Position numbers and translations under genes: made by a program. Shown here in pieces: positions 42,565-49,158 of a stretch of DNA of 64,000 nucleotides. The DNA is from a virus: positions 1-64,000 of the IMG/VR virus record IMGVR_UViG_3300032220_000132, one strand, 5' to 3'. A model generated the notes under the pieces. It searched no databases. It saw nothing but the letters and a program-made list of their open reading frames with translations, and was not told the DNA's origin. Position 1 is the stretch's first letter. Every line of letters begins with the position of its first letter.

Positions 42565-42746
42565 CCGATCAAGATAAAGAATACCTAGAGTCTCTCTATG
42601 CAGGATTTGCCATGATTGGCTTTTTAATGAATGGGAATTATTCTGTAGAGGAAATACCCAGCAGATCTAAATCTCTGGCAAAAGCTATGATTGAACCAGA
42701 GGTTACTGTTGGGTTGCCAGCCATTAAAAGGAAGCGTACAAAATGA
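42561..42746 (+). CDS. small early protein
   Basis: This encodes 61 residues. It has a helical N-terminus (EYLESLYAGFAMIGFLMNG) and a basic C-terminus (IKRKRTK). It is coupled by ATGA overlaps on both sides. Family unknown. Confidence 0.5.
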   Translation: MTDQDKEYLESLYAGFAMIGFLMNGNYSVEEIPSRSKSLAKAMIEPEVTVGLPAIKRKRTK

Positions 42747-42916
42747 TAGTCACTGTTCTTAATATGTTTGCCCTGTTTGTGGCTACCTGTGCGGTGCTGA
42801 TCTTTGCCGTAGTCTTTGCGTTTTTCCTGTTCATTATGTATGCCTGTATACACATTGGCTGGAGAGAGATCAAAGGGATGCCGTTGTCTGAGTTGTGGGA
42901 GAGGATTCAAAAATGA
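42743..42916 (+). CDS. small membrane protein
   Basis: This encodes 57 residues. Residues about 8-40 form one long or two short membrane segments (FALFVATCAVLIFAVVFAFF). ATGA overlaps link it to both neighbours. It could be a superinfection or membrane-targeting factor; nothing more can be read. Confidence 0.6.
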   Translation: MIVTVLNMFALFVATCAVLIFAVVFAFFLFIMYACIHIGWREIKGMPLSELWERIQK

Positions 42917-43203
42917 ACAATGAACCAGTAGCGTGGATGTCAAACGGAAAAGAGTTTTATGTTCAGAAGAATTACTGCCCTGACTTTATTCCACTCTATA
43001 ACCATCCAGTATCCAAAGCAAAAGATAGATTTCCTAACTATGAATCAATCTGCCTTCAATGTGGCACAACAATTTATAAGCCAGCGTTTAAGACACTAAC
43101 AGATGAGGAAATAGAAGAAATTTATTACAAAGACTTTAACCATGATGGTGAAGATATGCTTGAGTTTGCTAGAGCAATACTAAGAAAGGCACAAGAGAAA
43201 TGA
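42913..43203 (+). CDS. small zinc-binding candidate ending in LRKAQEK
   Basis: This encodes 96 residues starting MNNEPVAWMSNGKEFYV. CLQC plus an upstream Cys and His could bind zinc. The C-terminus ILRKAQEK recurs in the genes at 43394 and 43549, encoded by the same DNA. Function is unknown. Confidence 0.55.
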   Translation: MNNEPVAWMSNGKEFYVQKNYCPDFIPLYNHPVSKAKDRFPNYESICLQCGTTIYKPAFKTLTDEEIEEIYYKDFNHDGEDMLEFARAILRKAQEK

Positions 43204-43397
43204 ACGCATACGAATTAGCAGACCAAGTTGAAATGTGGGGAGAGGACTTGCTTGCCTTGAACATGAAAGGGGGCATTCCTGTTATAGAAGGTGCAAAGAT
43301 GCTCCGCCACCAAGCAGACTACATTGCCCAGCTAGAAAAGGGGCTGGAGTCGAGCATAGCGATGAATAAGGCACAGGCAGAACGGCAAGAAAAATGA
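43200..43397 (+). CDS. small helical early protein
   Basis: This encodes 65 residues (MNAYELADQVEMWGEDL and later AQLEKGLESSIAMNKAQAERQEK, split into helix and tail). It overlaps both neighbours by 4 bases. It resembles small phage proteins of unknown function that start with NAYELADELE-type sequence. Confidence 0.5.
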   Translation: MNAYELADQVEMWGEDLLALNMKGGIPVIEGAKMLRHQADYIAQLEKGLESSIAMNKAQAERQEK

Positions 43398-43552
43398 GAA
43401 AGGTGAGCATACGAACAGTTGAAAATACTATTGGGCTGGCACGTAGTGTTGCTAATGGAACAACCAAGTTCCCGTTTATGGGCTATTGCGCAGACCTGAT
43501 GGAAAAGATGTTAGAAGAGATTAAACAAGCAAGAAAGGCACAAGAGAAATGA
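43394..43552 (+). CDS. small early protein ending in RKAQEK
   Basis: This encodes 52 residues: MRKVSIRTVENTIGLARSVA, then GYCADLMEKMLEEIKQ and the shared RKAQEK end. It starts at ATGA overlapping the previous stop. Function is unknown. Confidence 0.55.
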   Translation: MRKVSIRTVENTIGLARSVANGTTKFPFMGYCADLMEKMLEEIKQARKAQEK

Positions 43553-43785
43553 AAACTATAATTCATGTAAATCAACATGAAGTTAAGGCTAATTCTAAAA
43601 ACGGGACTGACAACCCTGTGCTTACTATAAAAACGTACAAGAGTAATACTTATGCCCACGAGGTAGCAATTAAAGGTGAAAGCAAGGTAGTGTATTCGCC
43701 TGATAAACCATTACCTTGTGGTGCTAAAGTATGGATAGAAACTAACTCACCAGTGGAGATACTAAGAAAGGCACAAGAGAAATGA
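43549..43785 (+). CDS. small beta-rich early protein ending in LRKAQEK
   Basis: This encodes 78 residues. The N-terminal 65 are beta-like (TIIHVNQHEVKAN, VLTIKTYKSNTYAHEVAIKG) and the last residues repeat EILRKAQEK. It looks like a different domain joined to the common end. Function is unknown. Confidence 0.55.
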   Translation: MKTIIHVNQHEVKANSKNGTDNPVLTIKTYKSNTYAHEVAIKGESKVVYSPDKPLPCGAKVWIETNSPVEILRKAQEK

Positions 43786-43994
43786 CCACTTTTACCACTG
43801 AAGATCGTGAAAATGCCTCACCCCCACATATTGTGGACACAGGCGCTAGTTATGAACCTATCCCATTTGCTGGTCTGGTAGCCTTACAGGACAAAGAAGA
43901 TACCGAACAGATGCTCCGAGAGCAACTGCATGTTGTTCAGGCTGAGTGCCAAAGACTCCAAGCCATATTAAGACAAGCTGGGATCCCGTATTAA
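43782..43994 (+). CDS. small early protein with coiled C-terminus
   Basis: This encodes 70 residues. The C-terminal helix (EQMLREQLHVVQAECQRLQAIL) should coil. ATGA overlap with the previous gene. Function is unknown. Confidence 0.5.
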   Translation: MTTFTTEDRENASPPHIVDTGASYEPIPFAGLVALQDKEDTEQMLREQLHVVQAECQRLQAILRQAGIPY

Positions 43995-43995
43995 T

Positions 43996-44169
43996 ATGAA
44001 CAGAATGGAAGAAGAGTTTAACCAATGGGCTATAAATAATATAGAGCCATGGCCTCATCCCCAAAAGATCCTGCAAAATTATTGGATCGTCTGGCAAGCA
44101 GGGTGGAATCGGGCATACAATGTATCCTCTAGTGTGAGGGTCAGCGATGAAGACGATGGTAGATGTTAA
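43996..44169 (+). CDS. small early protein
   Basis: This encodes 57 residues starting MNRMEEEFNQWAINNIEPWP, rich in Trp and acidic residues. It begins one base after the previous stop and overlaps the sigma-like gene by 23 bases. Family unknown. Confidence 0.5.
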   Translation: MNRMEEEFNQWAINNIEPWPHPQKILQNYWIVWQAGWNRAYNVSSSVRVSDEDDGRC

Positions 44170-44332
44170 TAAAACAACTGGGTTTGAAGCAGAATTAACC
44201 CATGAAGAGATAGCCAAGGAGATGGGCATATCTCGTGCTTATGTATCCCATTTGGAGAAGATTGCCTTAGATAAGATTAGACGAGCTTTAAGAGCTCGCT
44301 ATGACGTTTATGCCCCAGATGATCTTATATGA
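44147..44332 (+). CDS. stand-alone sigma70 region 4-like HTH protein
   Basis: This encodes 61 residues. LTHEEIAKEMGISRAYVSHLEKIALDKIRRAL has the length and order of sigma70 region 4.2 (LT-EEIG-x-x-x-G-x-S/T-R-x-x-V/I-x-x-x-E-x-x-A-L-x-K-L/I-R). Regions 1-3 are absent. In host sigma this element binds the -35 box and contacts activators. It may redirect host polymerase or act as an anti-sigma decoy. It could also be a simple HTH repressor. The start may be 44147 or 44156; neither has a clear ribosome site, so coupling is likely. Confidence 0.65.
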   Translation: MKTMVDVNKTTGFEAELTHEEIAKEMGISRAYVSHLEKIALDKIRRALRARYDVYAPDDLI

Positions 44333-44622
44333 CCATCTACCGCAATAAGAAGCTCCTAGAGTCCGTTAGAACCAGCCCATGCCAGAACTGTGGCAAACAA
44401 GACGGGACAGTCTGCGCTGCACATTCAAACCAGCTCCGTGACGGAAAAGGGAGATCCCTCAAGTCCCACGATTACCGCATCGCAGCATTATGTTTTCGGT
44501 GTCATTCCAATCTGGATCAGGGCTACCAGATGAGCAAAGAAGAACGTACCGAGCTTTGGGAAGAGGCGCACCGCAAGACGATTGGCTGGCTCTTTGAGAA
44601 CGGAATAATTGATATAAAATAA
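44329..44622 (+). CDS. YbcO-like nuclease (DUF1364 family)
   Basis: This encodes 97 residues. CQNCG, CAAHSNQLRDGKG and CFRCHSNLDQG give the zinc and HNH-like residues of the YbcO/DUF1364 family found in lambdoid phages beside recombination genes. It probably acts on branched or single-stranded DNA. It overlaps the sigma-like gene by 4 bases and ends the early run before a long non-coding block. Confidence 0.7.
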   Translation: MTIYRNKKLLESVRTSPCQNCGKQDGTVCAAHSNQLRDGKGRSLKSHDYRIAALCFRCHSNLDQGYQMSKEERTELWEEAHRKTIGWLFENGIIDIK

Positions 44623-44655
44623 AATCGTATGCTTGGTGTCTTTCAATAAGGCTGA

Positions 44656-44682
44656 CCCCTAACCCCATGTTAGGGGGGTTTG
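44656..44682 (+). terminator. weak terminator after the YbcO-like gene
   Basis: CCCCTAAC-CCCAT-GTTAGGGG forms an 8-bp stem followed by GGTTTG. The T-run is short, so termination may be partial. Confidence 0.5.
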
Positions 44683-44759
44683 AATACCAAGTAGTTGGTG
44701 TTGAGCCCCAATAGACTACACGAAAAGCTCCTTAGACCCAAGCATACAACTACTAAATA

Positions 44760-44789
44760 TTGACACTTTTTTTTGATTTGTGCTATATT
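44760..44789 (+). promoter_or_regulatory. strong sigma70-like promoter in the non-coding block
   Basis: TTGACA (44760-44765), an 18-base spacer containing a T8 run, and TATATT (44784-44789). No gene starts within the next 120 bases and a terminator follows, so it most likely makes a short RNA or a leader that can read on to 45256. Confidence 0.75.
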
Positions 44790-44795
44790 TAGTGC

Positions 44796-44915
44796 ACCAG
44801 CCCACACTGGTATCGCACGTTCTCCACTCCTAGCAGATTGGTTTTGTGCAAAGCAAGCCCTCGGTGAACACACTCACCTCAAAACCCCCAGGCTCACACT
44901 CCTGGGGGTTTTTCT
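44796..44915 (+). ncRNA. candidate small RNA carrying an antisense leader box
   Basis: Between the promoter at 44760 and the terminator at 44881 lies an RNA of about 120 bases without a credible gene. It can form CCAG-CCCACA-CTGG near the 5' end. At 44827-44836 it has CTCCTAGCAG, the exact complement of the CTGCTAGGAG ribosome-site box before four phage genes. It could mask those sites. The alternative is a leftward leader on the opposite strand. Confidence 0.5.
44881..44915 (+). terminator. strong Rho-independent terminator
   Basis: AAAACCCCCAGG, loop CTCACACT, then CCTGGGGGTTTTTCTTTT: an 8-bp GC-rich stem with a T-run. On the minus strand only TTTT follows, so it works mainly rightward. 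Confidence 0.9.
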
Positions 44916-44989
44916 TTTGTGAAAAAAAATTGTTGCAAATTTATTTCTGTTGGTTTAATCTAGTCGTGCTAGGAGAATTACGAGAACGT

Positions 44990-45230
44990 GTGAAAGGCAT
45001 AACTGCCTCTTCACTCTTCGTAACTCTCCACAGCTACACCATATAGGTCGGACATAACAACAGCTATATGGGAAGACCCCCTACTGTGGGATTAGATCTG
45101 AAACAGGGGAAAGGATGGCGAAGCCAGAGTCCTAGATCGAACGTCTGGCGGGTGCAGTGGCTCCGAAAAGCAACTGTTGAAGGCACACCTAGGAGAGGCT
45201 AGGTGCGTCCACCAAAAAGCAACTCTTCTT
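44990..45230 (+). ncRNA. structured non-coding RNA candidate
   Basis: No ORF with coding character spans this block. It holds nested perfect stems: CCACAG (45028-45033) with CTGTGG (45084-45089) around CCATATAG (45039-45046) with CTATATGG (45064-45071); then GCCAGA (45123-45128) with TCTGGC (45144-45149); then CACCTAG (45186-45192) with CTAGGTG (45199-45205). AAAAGCAACT occurs twice (45166-45175, 45215-45224). It lies just upstream of the alpha-CTD-like operon. It does not show tRNA, tmRNA, RNase P or group I intron core motifs that I could recognise. Confidence 0.5.
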
Positions 45231-45255
45231 ACTTGACTGTATTACTTACTTAACT

Positions 45256-45414
45256 ATGACCAAATATGAGATAAGAGATGAGACAGGCGACCTGATGCGA
45301 ATAGTCGGGCGCTTAGAAGAAGCCAAGAGTTTAATCGCTGTGCGTAAGGGCTGGTCGTACAAGCGAGTGAAGGACCATAAACCAGCCTTTGTGTTTGAAG
45401 AAGCCCCATTTTAA
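45256..45414 (+). CDS. small protein upstream of the alpha-CTD-like gene
   Basis: This encodes 52 residues: MTKYEIRDETGDLMRIVGRL, EEAKSLIAVRKGWSYKRV, then KPAFVFEEAPF. The compact beta-alpha-beta pattern is typical of small phage proteins. Its stop codon overlaps the AAGGAG ribosome site of the next gene, so the two are coupled. Family unknown. Confidence 0.6.
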   Translation: MTKYEIRDETGDLMRIVGRLEEAKSLIAVRKGWSYKRVKDHKPAFVFEEAPF

Positions 45415-45424
45415 GGAGAGTGTT

Positions 45425-45829
45425 ATGAAAATGACTGTAGAGTTCAATAGTATTGCGGACATGGCAAACTTTTCTGCCTTTGTCAATCAGCGTTTAGAAG
45501 AAGATGCAAAAGTCAGAGAGTTAAATCAATTGCGAGGACAACTGGATTTAGCCAAGCAACAACTGGAACGTGCCTATGCCCGCTTGCGTTTTAAGGATGA
45601 CAAGGACAACGAGAAGACTTATGCGATCTCGCTTGATGATCTGCCACTAAAAGTCCGAACCTACAACTGTTTGATAGCAGAAGGATGCCAAAATGTTGGT
45701 GATGTTGTGGCATTGTTCCAAAAAAACCAATTGCGTAAAATCCCAAACTTTGGCAACGGCAGTTTCAGTAATCTCAAAAGAGTCTTTGCCGAACAATTAA
45801 AAATAACCCTTGATCGGAAACAAGCATGA
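45425..45829 (+). CDS. RNA polymerase alpha-CTD-like protein
   Basis: This encodes 134 residues. AAGGAG at 45413 is 6 bases before this ATG, which rules out the upstream TTG at 45389. Residues about 22-55 are a coiled coil. Residues about 70-128 align with the C-terminal domain of bacterial RpoA: LPLKVRTYNCL matches LTVRSANCL and LRKIPNFGNGSFSNLK matches LLKTPNLGKKSLTEIK. DNA-contact positions keep R78 (E. coli R265), N81 (N268), C82 (C269), G110 (G296) and S113 (S299), while K298 becomes G112 and E302 becomes N116. It likely binds promoter DNA and competes with or replaces the host alpha-CTD; the coiled coil may dimerise it. The next gene overlaps by 4 bases. Confidence 0.8.
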   Translation: MKMTVEFNSIADMANFSAFVNQRLEEDAKVRELNQLRGQLDLAKQQLERAYARLRFKDDKDNEKTYAISLDDLPLKVRTYNCLIAEGCQNVGDVVALFQKNQLRKIPNFGNGSFSNLKRVFAEQLKITLDRKQA

Positions 45830-46695
45830 AGAAACTAAATATACTCAACATCCGCACTGATGGGGGCACTCAGCCCCGTGTCCAACTGGATCAAGACCTA
45901 GTCAAAGAATATGCCGAGGTCATGCGTGAGGGAGTCGTTTTCCCACCAGTAGAAGTATTCCATGATGGCTCAGAATACTGGCTAGTCGATGGATTCCATC
46001 GCTACTTTGGTTATAAAGCTAATGGTTTAACCAGTATCGAAGCGATTGTCCATACTGGCACACTGCGTGAAGCCCAGTTTTACGCATGGAAAGCCAACAA
46101 CAAGCATGGCAACCGCCTTAAAGCCGAAGATATCCGTGCCATTCTCCGCATCATGCTTGTCGATGAGGTATATAGCAAATGGTCAAACAACCATATTGCT
46201 AAGGAACTAGGTATTTCCAGCATGACTGTTGGGCGTGTGCGGGTAGCAATGCAAGAAGAAGCTAAAACCCCAGCCCAAACTTCTGTTACTTATGTCGATA
46301 AGCATGGCAACACAACCACCATGAAGACCGATAAAAAGAAGAAAAAGGCTACAACCAAAGCTCCAACTACTAAACCTGATGTCACCACCGAAAGCCCAAC
46401 CGCAGAACTAGAGCAAAAGGTAAACGAATTAACCGATACAGTGAACTCACTGGCAGACGAAAACACCCTACTGCGGGATAAGATTGCCATCGGACAGTGG
46501 GATGCCTCAGAAATTGAGAAGATCGATGCTGAGCAGACCATCAAAGACTTGCGTGAGCAGATCCGAGTATTGGAAATTGAGAACAAATCATTGCGTGAAG
46601 GCAGAGATATGTATCAGAACCGCAACTCCGAGTTAATGAAGACTGTTAAATCATTAACCAGCAGGCTAAAGAAATTTGAAAAGGAGACTGCATGA
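45826..46695 (+). CDS. ParB-like nuclease-domain protein with HTH and coiled coil
   Basis: This encodes 289 residues. The N-terminal ParB/sulfiredoxin-like domain has QPRVQLDQDLVKEYAEVM and LVDGFHRYFGYKANG, followed by an HTH (NNHIAKELGISSMTVGRVR, about 125-145), a Lys/Thr-rich linker and a C-terminal coiled coil. It probably binds a specific DNA site for replication, partition or regulation. It overlaps the alpha-CTD-like gene by 4 bases. Confidence 0.75.
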   Translation: MKKLNILNIRTDGGTQPRVQLDQDLVKEYAEVMREGVVFPPVEVFHDGSEYWLVDGFHRYFGYKANGLTSIEAIVHTGTLREAQFYAWKANNKHGNRLKAEDIRAILRIMLVDEVYSKWSNNHIAKELGISSMTVGRVRVAMQEEAKTPAQTSVTYVDKHGNTTTMKTDKKKKKATTKAPTTKPDVTTESPTAELEQKVNELTDTVNSLADENTLLRDKIAIGQWDASEIEKIDAEQTIKDLREQIRVLEIENKSLREGRDMYQNRNSELMKTVKSLTSRLKKFEKETA

Positions 46696-46856
46696 CCGAC
46701 TACTCCGATGTATGCACAGCGATCAAGCATACGATCCGCACCGCATACGAACTAGCCAATGAAAGGAAGATAAAAGAGGCTTTGGAAGAAGCCCGATTCC
46801 TTTCTGCGTTGGCAACACAGTTAGAAGAAGCACTTAAAAAAGAACTGGGCAAATAA
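46692..46856 (+). CDS. small helical protein
   Basis: This encodes 54 residues: MTDYSDVCTAIKHTIRTAYE and LEEARFLSALATQLEEALKK, two amphipathic helices. It is coupled by ATGA to the ParB-like gene. A hairpin GTTAGG/CCTAAC follows at about 46874-46891. Function is unknown. Confidence 0.55.
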   Translation: MTDYSDVCTAIKHTIRTAYELANERKIKEALEEARFLSALATQLEEALKKELGK

Positions 46857-46903
46857 CTGCCCAAGCCCAAGTTAGGGGGGAATCCTAACAGTTAGGAGTA
46901 TTT

Positions 46904-48385
46904 ATGCAGTCTTTAGAATTGCGTGAGCATCAACTCAACGTGGTCGATGCTCTACGAGATGGATTTAAACGTGGTCATAGATCGCAATTGCTTTATGCAC
47001 CAACAGGATTTGGAAAGACTGAGGTAGCCATCTACCTTATGAAAGCCACATCTGATAACTACAAACGAACATCCATGGTCCTAGATCGGGTGGTGCTGGT
47101 CGATCAAACCAGTATGCGCCTGACCAAGTATGGCATCAAGCATGGTGTATTCCAAGCTGACCATTGGATGTTTGACCGCCACAACCGCATTCAGGTATGT
47201 TCTGCCCAAACCCTAGAACGCAGATCTGACTTCCCAGAGGTCGATTTGATGATCGTGGACGAGTGCCATATCGCTAGGAAGCAGACATCTGACTTTATCC
47301 TGAACAATCCCAACATCAAAGTCATAGGGCTCACCGCAACCCCATTTACCAAAGGATTGGGGGATCTCTATACCAATGTGGTGTGTGGCGCAACCACCGA
47401 AGATCTAGTCAATAAGAAGTGGCTGACCCCCTTGAAAGTCTATATCGCCAAAGAGATAGACATGACTGGGGTAAAGAAGGTCGCTGGTGAGTGGTCGGCA
47501 GATCAAGTAACAGAACGAGGGATGCGTATTACTGGCGATATTGTGGATGAATGGATCAAAAAGACCCATGAAATCTATGGCAAACCCATGAAGACCATCG
47601 TTTTTTGTTCAGGTGTAGCCCATGGCGCAGACCTTGTAGAGCAGTTTGCTATCAAGGGATACAACTTTGTCTCAATATCCTACAAGGATAATGACGATTT
47701 TAAAAAGGCAGCGATTGAGGATTTTGCCAAGCCCGATACCCAGATCAACGGGCTGATCGCCACCGACATCCTGACCCGTGGCTTTGATGTCTCGGATGTA
47801 ATGATCGGAGTTTCTGCCCGACCCTTTTCCAAATCCCTGTCATCCCACATCCAACAGATGGGGCGTGTAATGCGAACCCACGAAGGCAAGGAGTTTGCCC
47901 TGTGGCTTGATCATTCGGGCAACTACATTCGTTTTCGAGAGGATTGGGATGAAATATACGAAGATGGGGTGCGTTCTTTGCGTGGCAAACAGGAAAAAGC
48001 CAAGAAAGAACCCACTGAGAAGATCAAAAATGAGTCCAAATGCCCATCCTGTGGGTATTTATGGCCCAAAAACAGCGATACCTGCCCTGCCTGTGGTCAT
48101 GTCCGTAAGAGACGCAACCATGTTGATGCTGTGGCAGGTGAGTTAATCGAACTGGTAGCGGGCGTAAAAGCAAGAAAAGATGATAAGCAGATCTTTTACT
48201 CTGAACTTTTGTATATCGCACAGCAAAGAAGTTACAACCCCAACTGGGCAAGTCATAAGTATCGGGAGAAGTTTGGGGTATGGCCTAAAGGATTAGCGGA
48301 TACCACCATTCCCCCATCCATCAATACCCAAAAGTGGATCAGGAGTAAAGACATTCAATGGGCAAAAAGGAGAGATAGGGCATGA
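46904..48385 (+). CDS. superfamily 2 DNA helicase (DEAD/DEAH type)
   Basis: This encodes 493 residues. GFGKT at 35-39 (Walker A), DECH at 119-122, GLTATPFTKG (motif III) and QMGRVMRTHEGKE (motif VI) define an SF2 helicase of the UvsW/RecG-like phage type. The C-terminal CPSCGY and CPACGH form a zinc ribbon. It follows TTAGGAG 6 bases upstream. It probably unwinds or remodels replication forks. Confidence 0.85.
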   Translation: MQSLELREHQLNVVDALRDGFKRGHRSQLLYAPTGFGKTEVAIYLMKATSDNYKRTSMVLDRVVLVDQTSMRLTKYGIKHGVFQADHWMFDRHNRIQVCSAQTLERRSDFPEVDLMIVDECHIARKQTSDFILNNPNIKVIGLTATPFTKGLGDLYTNVVCGATTEDLVNKKWLTPLKVYIAKEIDMTGVKKVAGEWSADQVTERGMRITGDIVDEWIKKTHEIYGKPMKTIVFCSGVAHGADLVEQFAIKGYNFVSISYKDNDDFKKAAIEDFAKPDTQINGLIATDILTRGFDVSDVMIGVSARPFSKSLSSHIQQMGRVMRTHEGKEFALWLDHSGNYIRFREDWDEIYEDGVRSLRGKQEKAKKEPTEKIKNESKCPSCGYLWPKNSDTCPACGHVRKRRNHVDAVAGELIELVAGVKARKDDKQIFYSELLYIAQQRSYNPNWASHKYREKFGVWPKGLADTTIPPSINTQKWIRSKDIQWAKRRDRA

Positions 48386-49158
48386 GAAGAAACTATCCAG
48401 CACGAATACATTTGAAATGTGAAGTTTGTGAAACAGAATTTACAAGACCGCCAAGCCTTGTTAAAAAGGTTAAACGATCCTTTTGTAGCAAAACCTGTGC
48501 AGATATAGCGCAAACTACCGCACCAAGATTTGATTTTAAGTGCGAGGTATGCAAGAAAGTTTTTAGAGATACCAAAGATCATGGTGCTGACAGGCGTTTT
48601 TGTAGCCGTGAATGTTTTTGTGCTAACGCACCAGACCTATCTGAAAGAGACTGCCCTCAGTGTGGTGTTTTATTTAAGCCACATAAATCATCACATACAG
48701 AAGAAAGGGCAAGTAAATATTGTTCTAAAAAGTGCTACACAGAAAGCCAAAAGACTGGTGAAGAAGTGTCATGCTTAAATTGTGGAAAACTTTTTTATAC
48801 CAATCCAAGCCATTCAAACACTTGCTGTTCCATAAAATGCAGTAGCGAGCATTACAGAGGGTCAACTTCTCATATGTGGAAAGGTGGGAAATATGTCGCT
48901 GAAACCACAGGGCATAAGTTTGTGGCATTAGAACGACCTGACAGGGTAGGGAAGTATGTTGCAGAACACAGAATGGTAGCCATGCGACAGATTGGAAGAT
49001 TGCTAGAGCAATACGAAAAGGTAATTCACCTTAACAATTTGCCTGACGATAACAGACCTGAAAATCTATACATATGTGGCACAAATAGTCATATGAGAAA
49101 ACTATTTAATGGCACTCTGCCATGGCCTAAGAAAAGCAACTTAAAGGAATACAAGTAA
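48382..49158 (+). CDS. HNH endonuclease with multiple zinc fingers
   Basis: This encodes 258 residues. Four to five CxxC zinc motifs (CEVCE, CEVCK, CPQCG, CLNCG and partner Cys) fill the first 150 residues. The C-terminal EHRMVAMRQIGRLLEQYE, then NLPDDNRPENLYIC, is an HNH_3-type nuclease motif. It overlaps the helicase by 4 bases and the primase by 1. Its codons are more A/T-rich than its neighbours by eye, so it is probably a homing endonuclease that moved in between two replication genes. Confidence 0.75.
   Translation: MRRNYPARIHLKCEVCETEFTRPPSLVKKVKRSFCSKTCADIAQTTAPRFDFKCEVCKKVFRDTKDHGADRRFCSRECFCANAPDLSERDCPQCGVLFKPHKSSHTEERASKYCSKKCYTESQKTGEEVSCLNCGKLFYTNPSHSNTCCSIKCSSEHYRGSTSHMWKGGKYVAETTGHKFVALERPDRVGKYVAEHRMVAMRQIGRLLEQYEKVIHLNNLPDDNRPENLYICGTNSHMRKLFNGTLPWPKKSNLKEYK

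Larger units (their letters stand above)
43183..43785 (+). repeat. repeated gene-end cassette junction
   Basis: AGAAAGGCACAAGAGAAATG plus A occurs at 43183-43203, 43532-43552 and 43765-43785. Each copy encodes RKAQEK and the stop codon, and carries the next gene's ATG in the ATGA overlap. A fourth, looser version lies at about 43368-43397. Confidence 0.85.

Noticed and set aside
44670-44873. Leftward 67-codon frame in the non-coding block
   Set aside because: No ribosome site, unusual composition, and it runs through the promoter and T8 run.
44990-45230. tRNA, tmRNA, RNase P or group I intron in the structured block
   Set aside because: No cloverleaf with TTCGA arm, no CCA end, no RNase P or intron core motifs could be found by eye.
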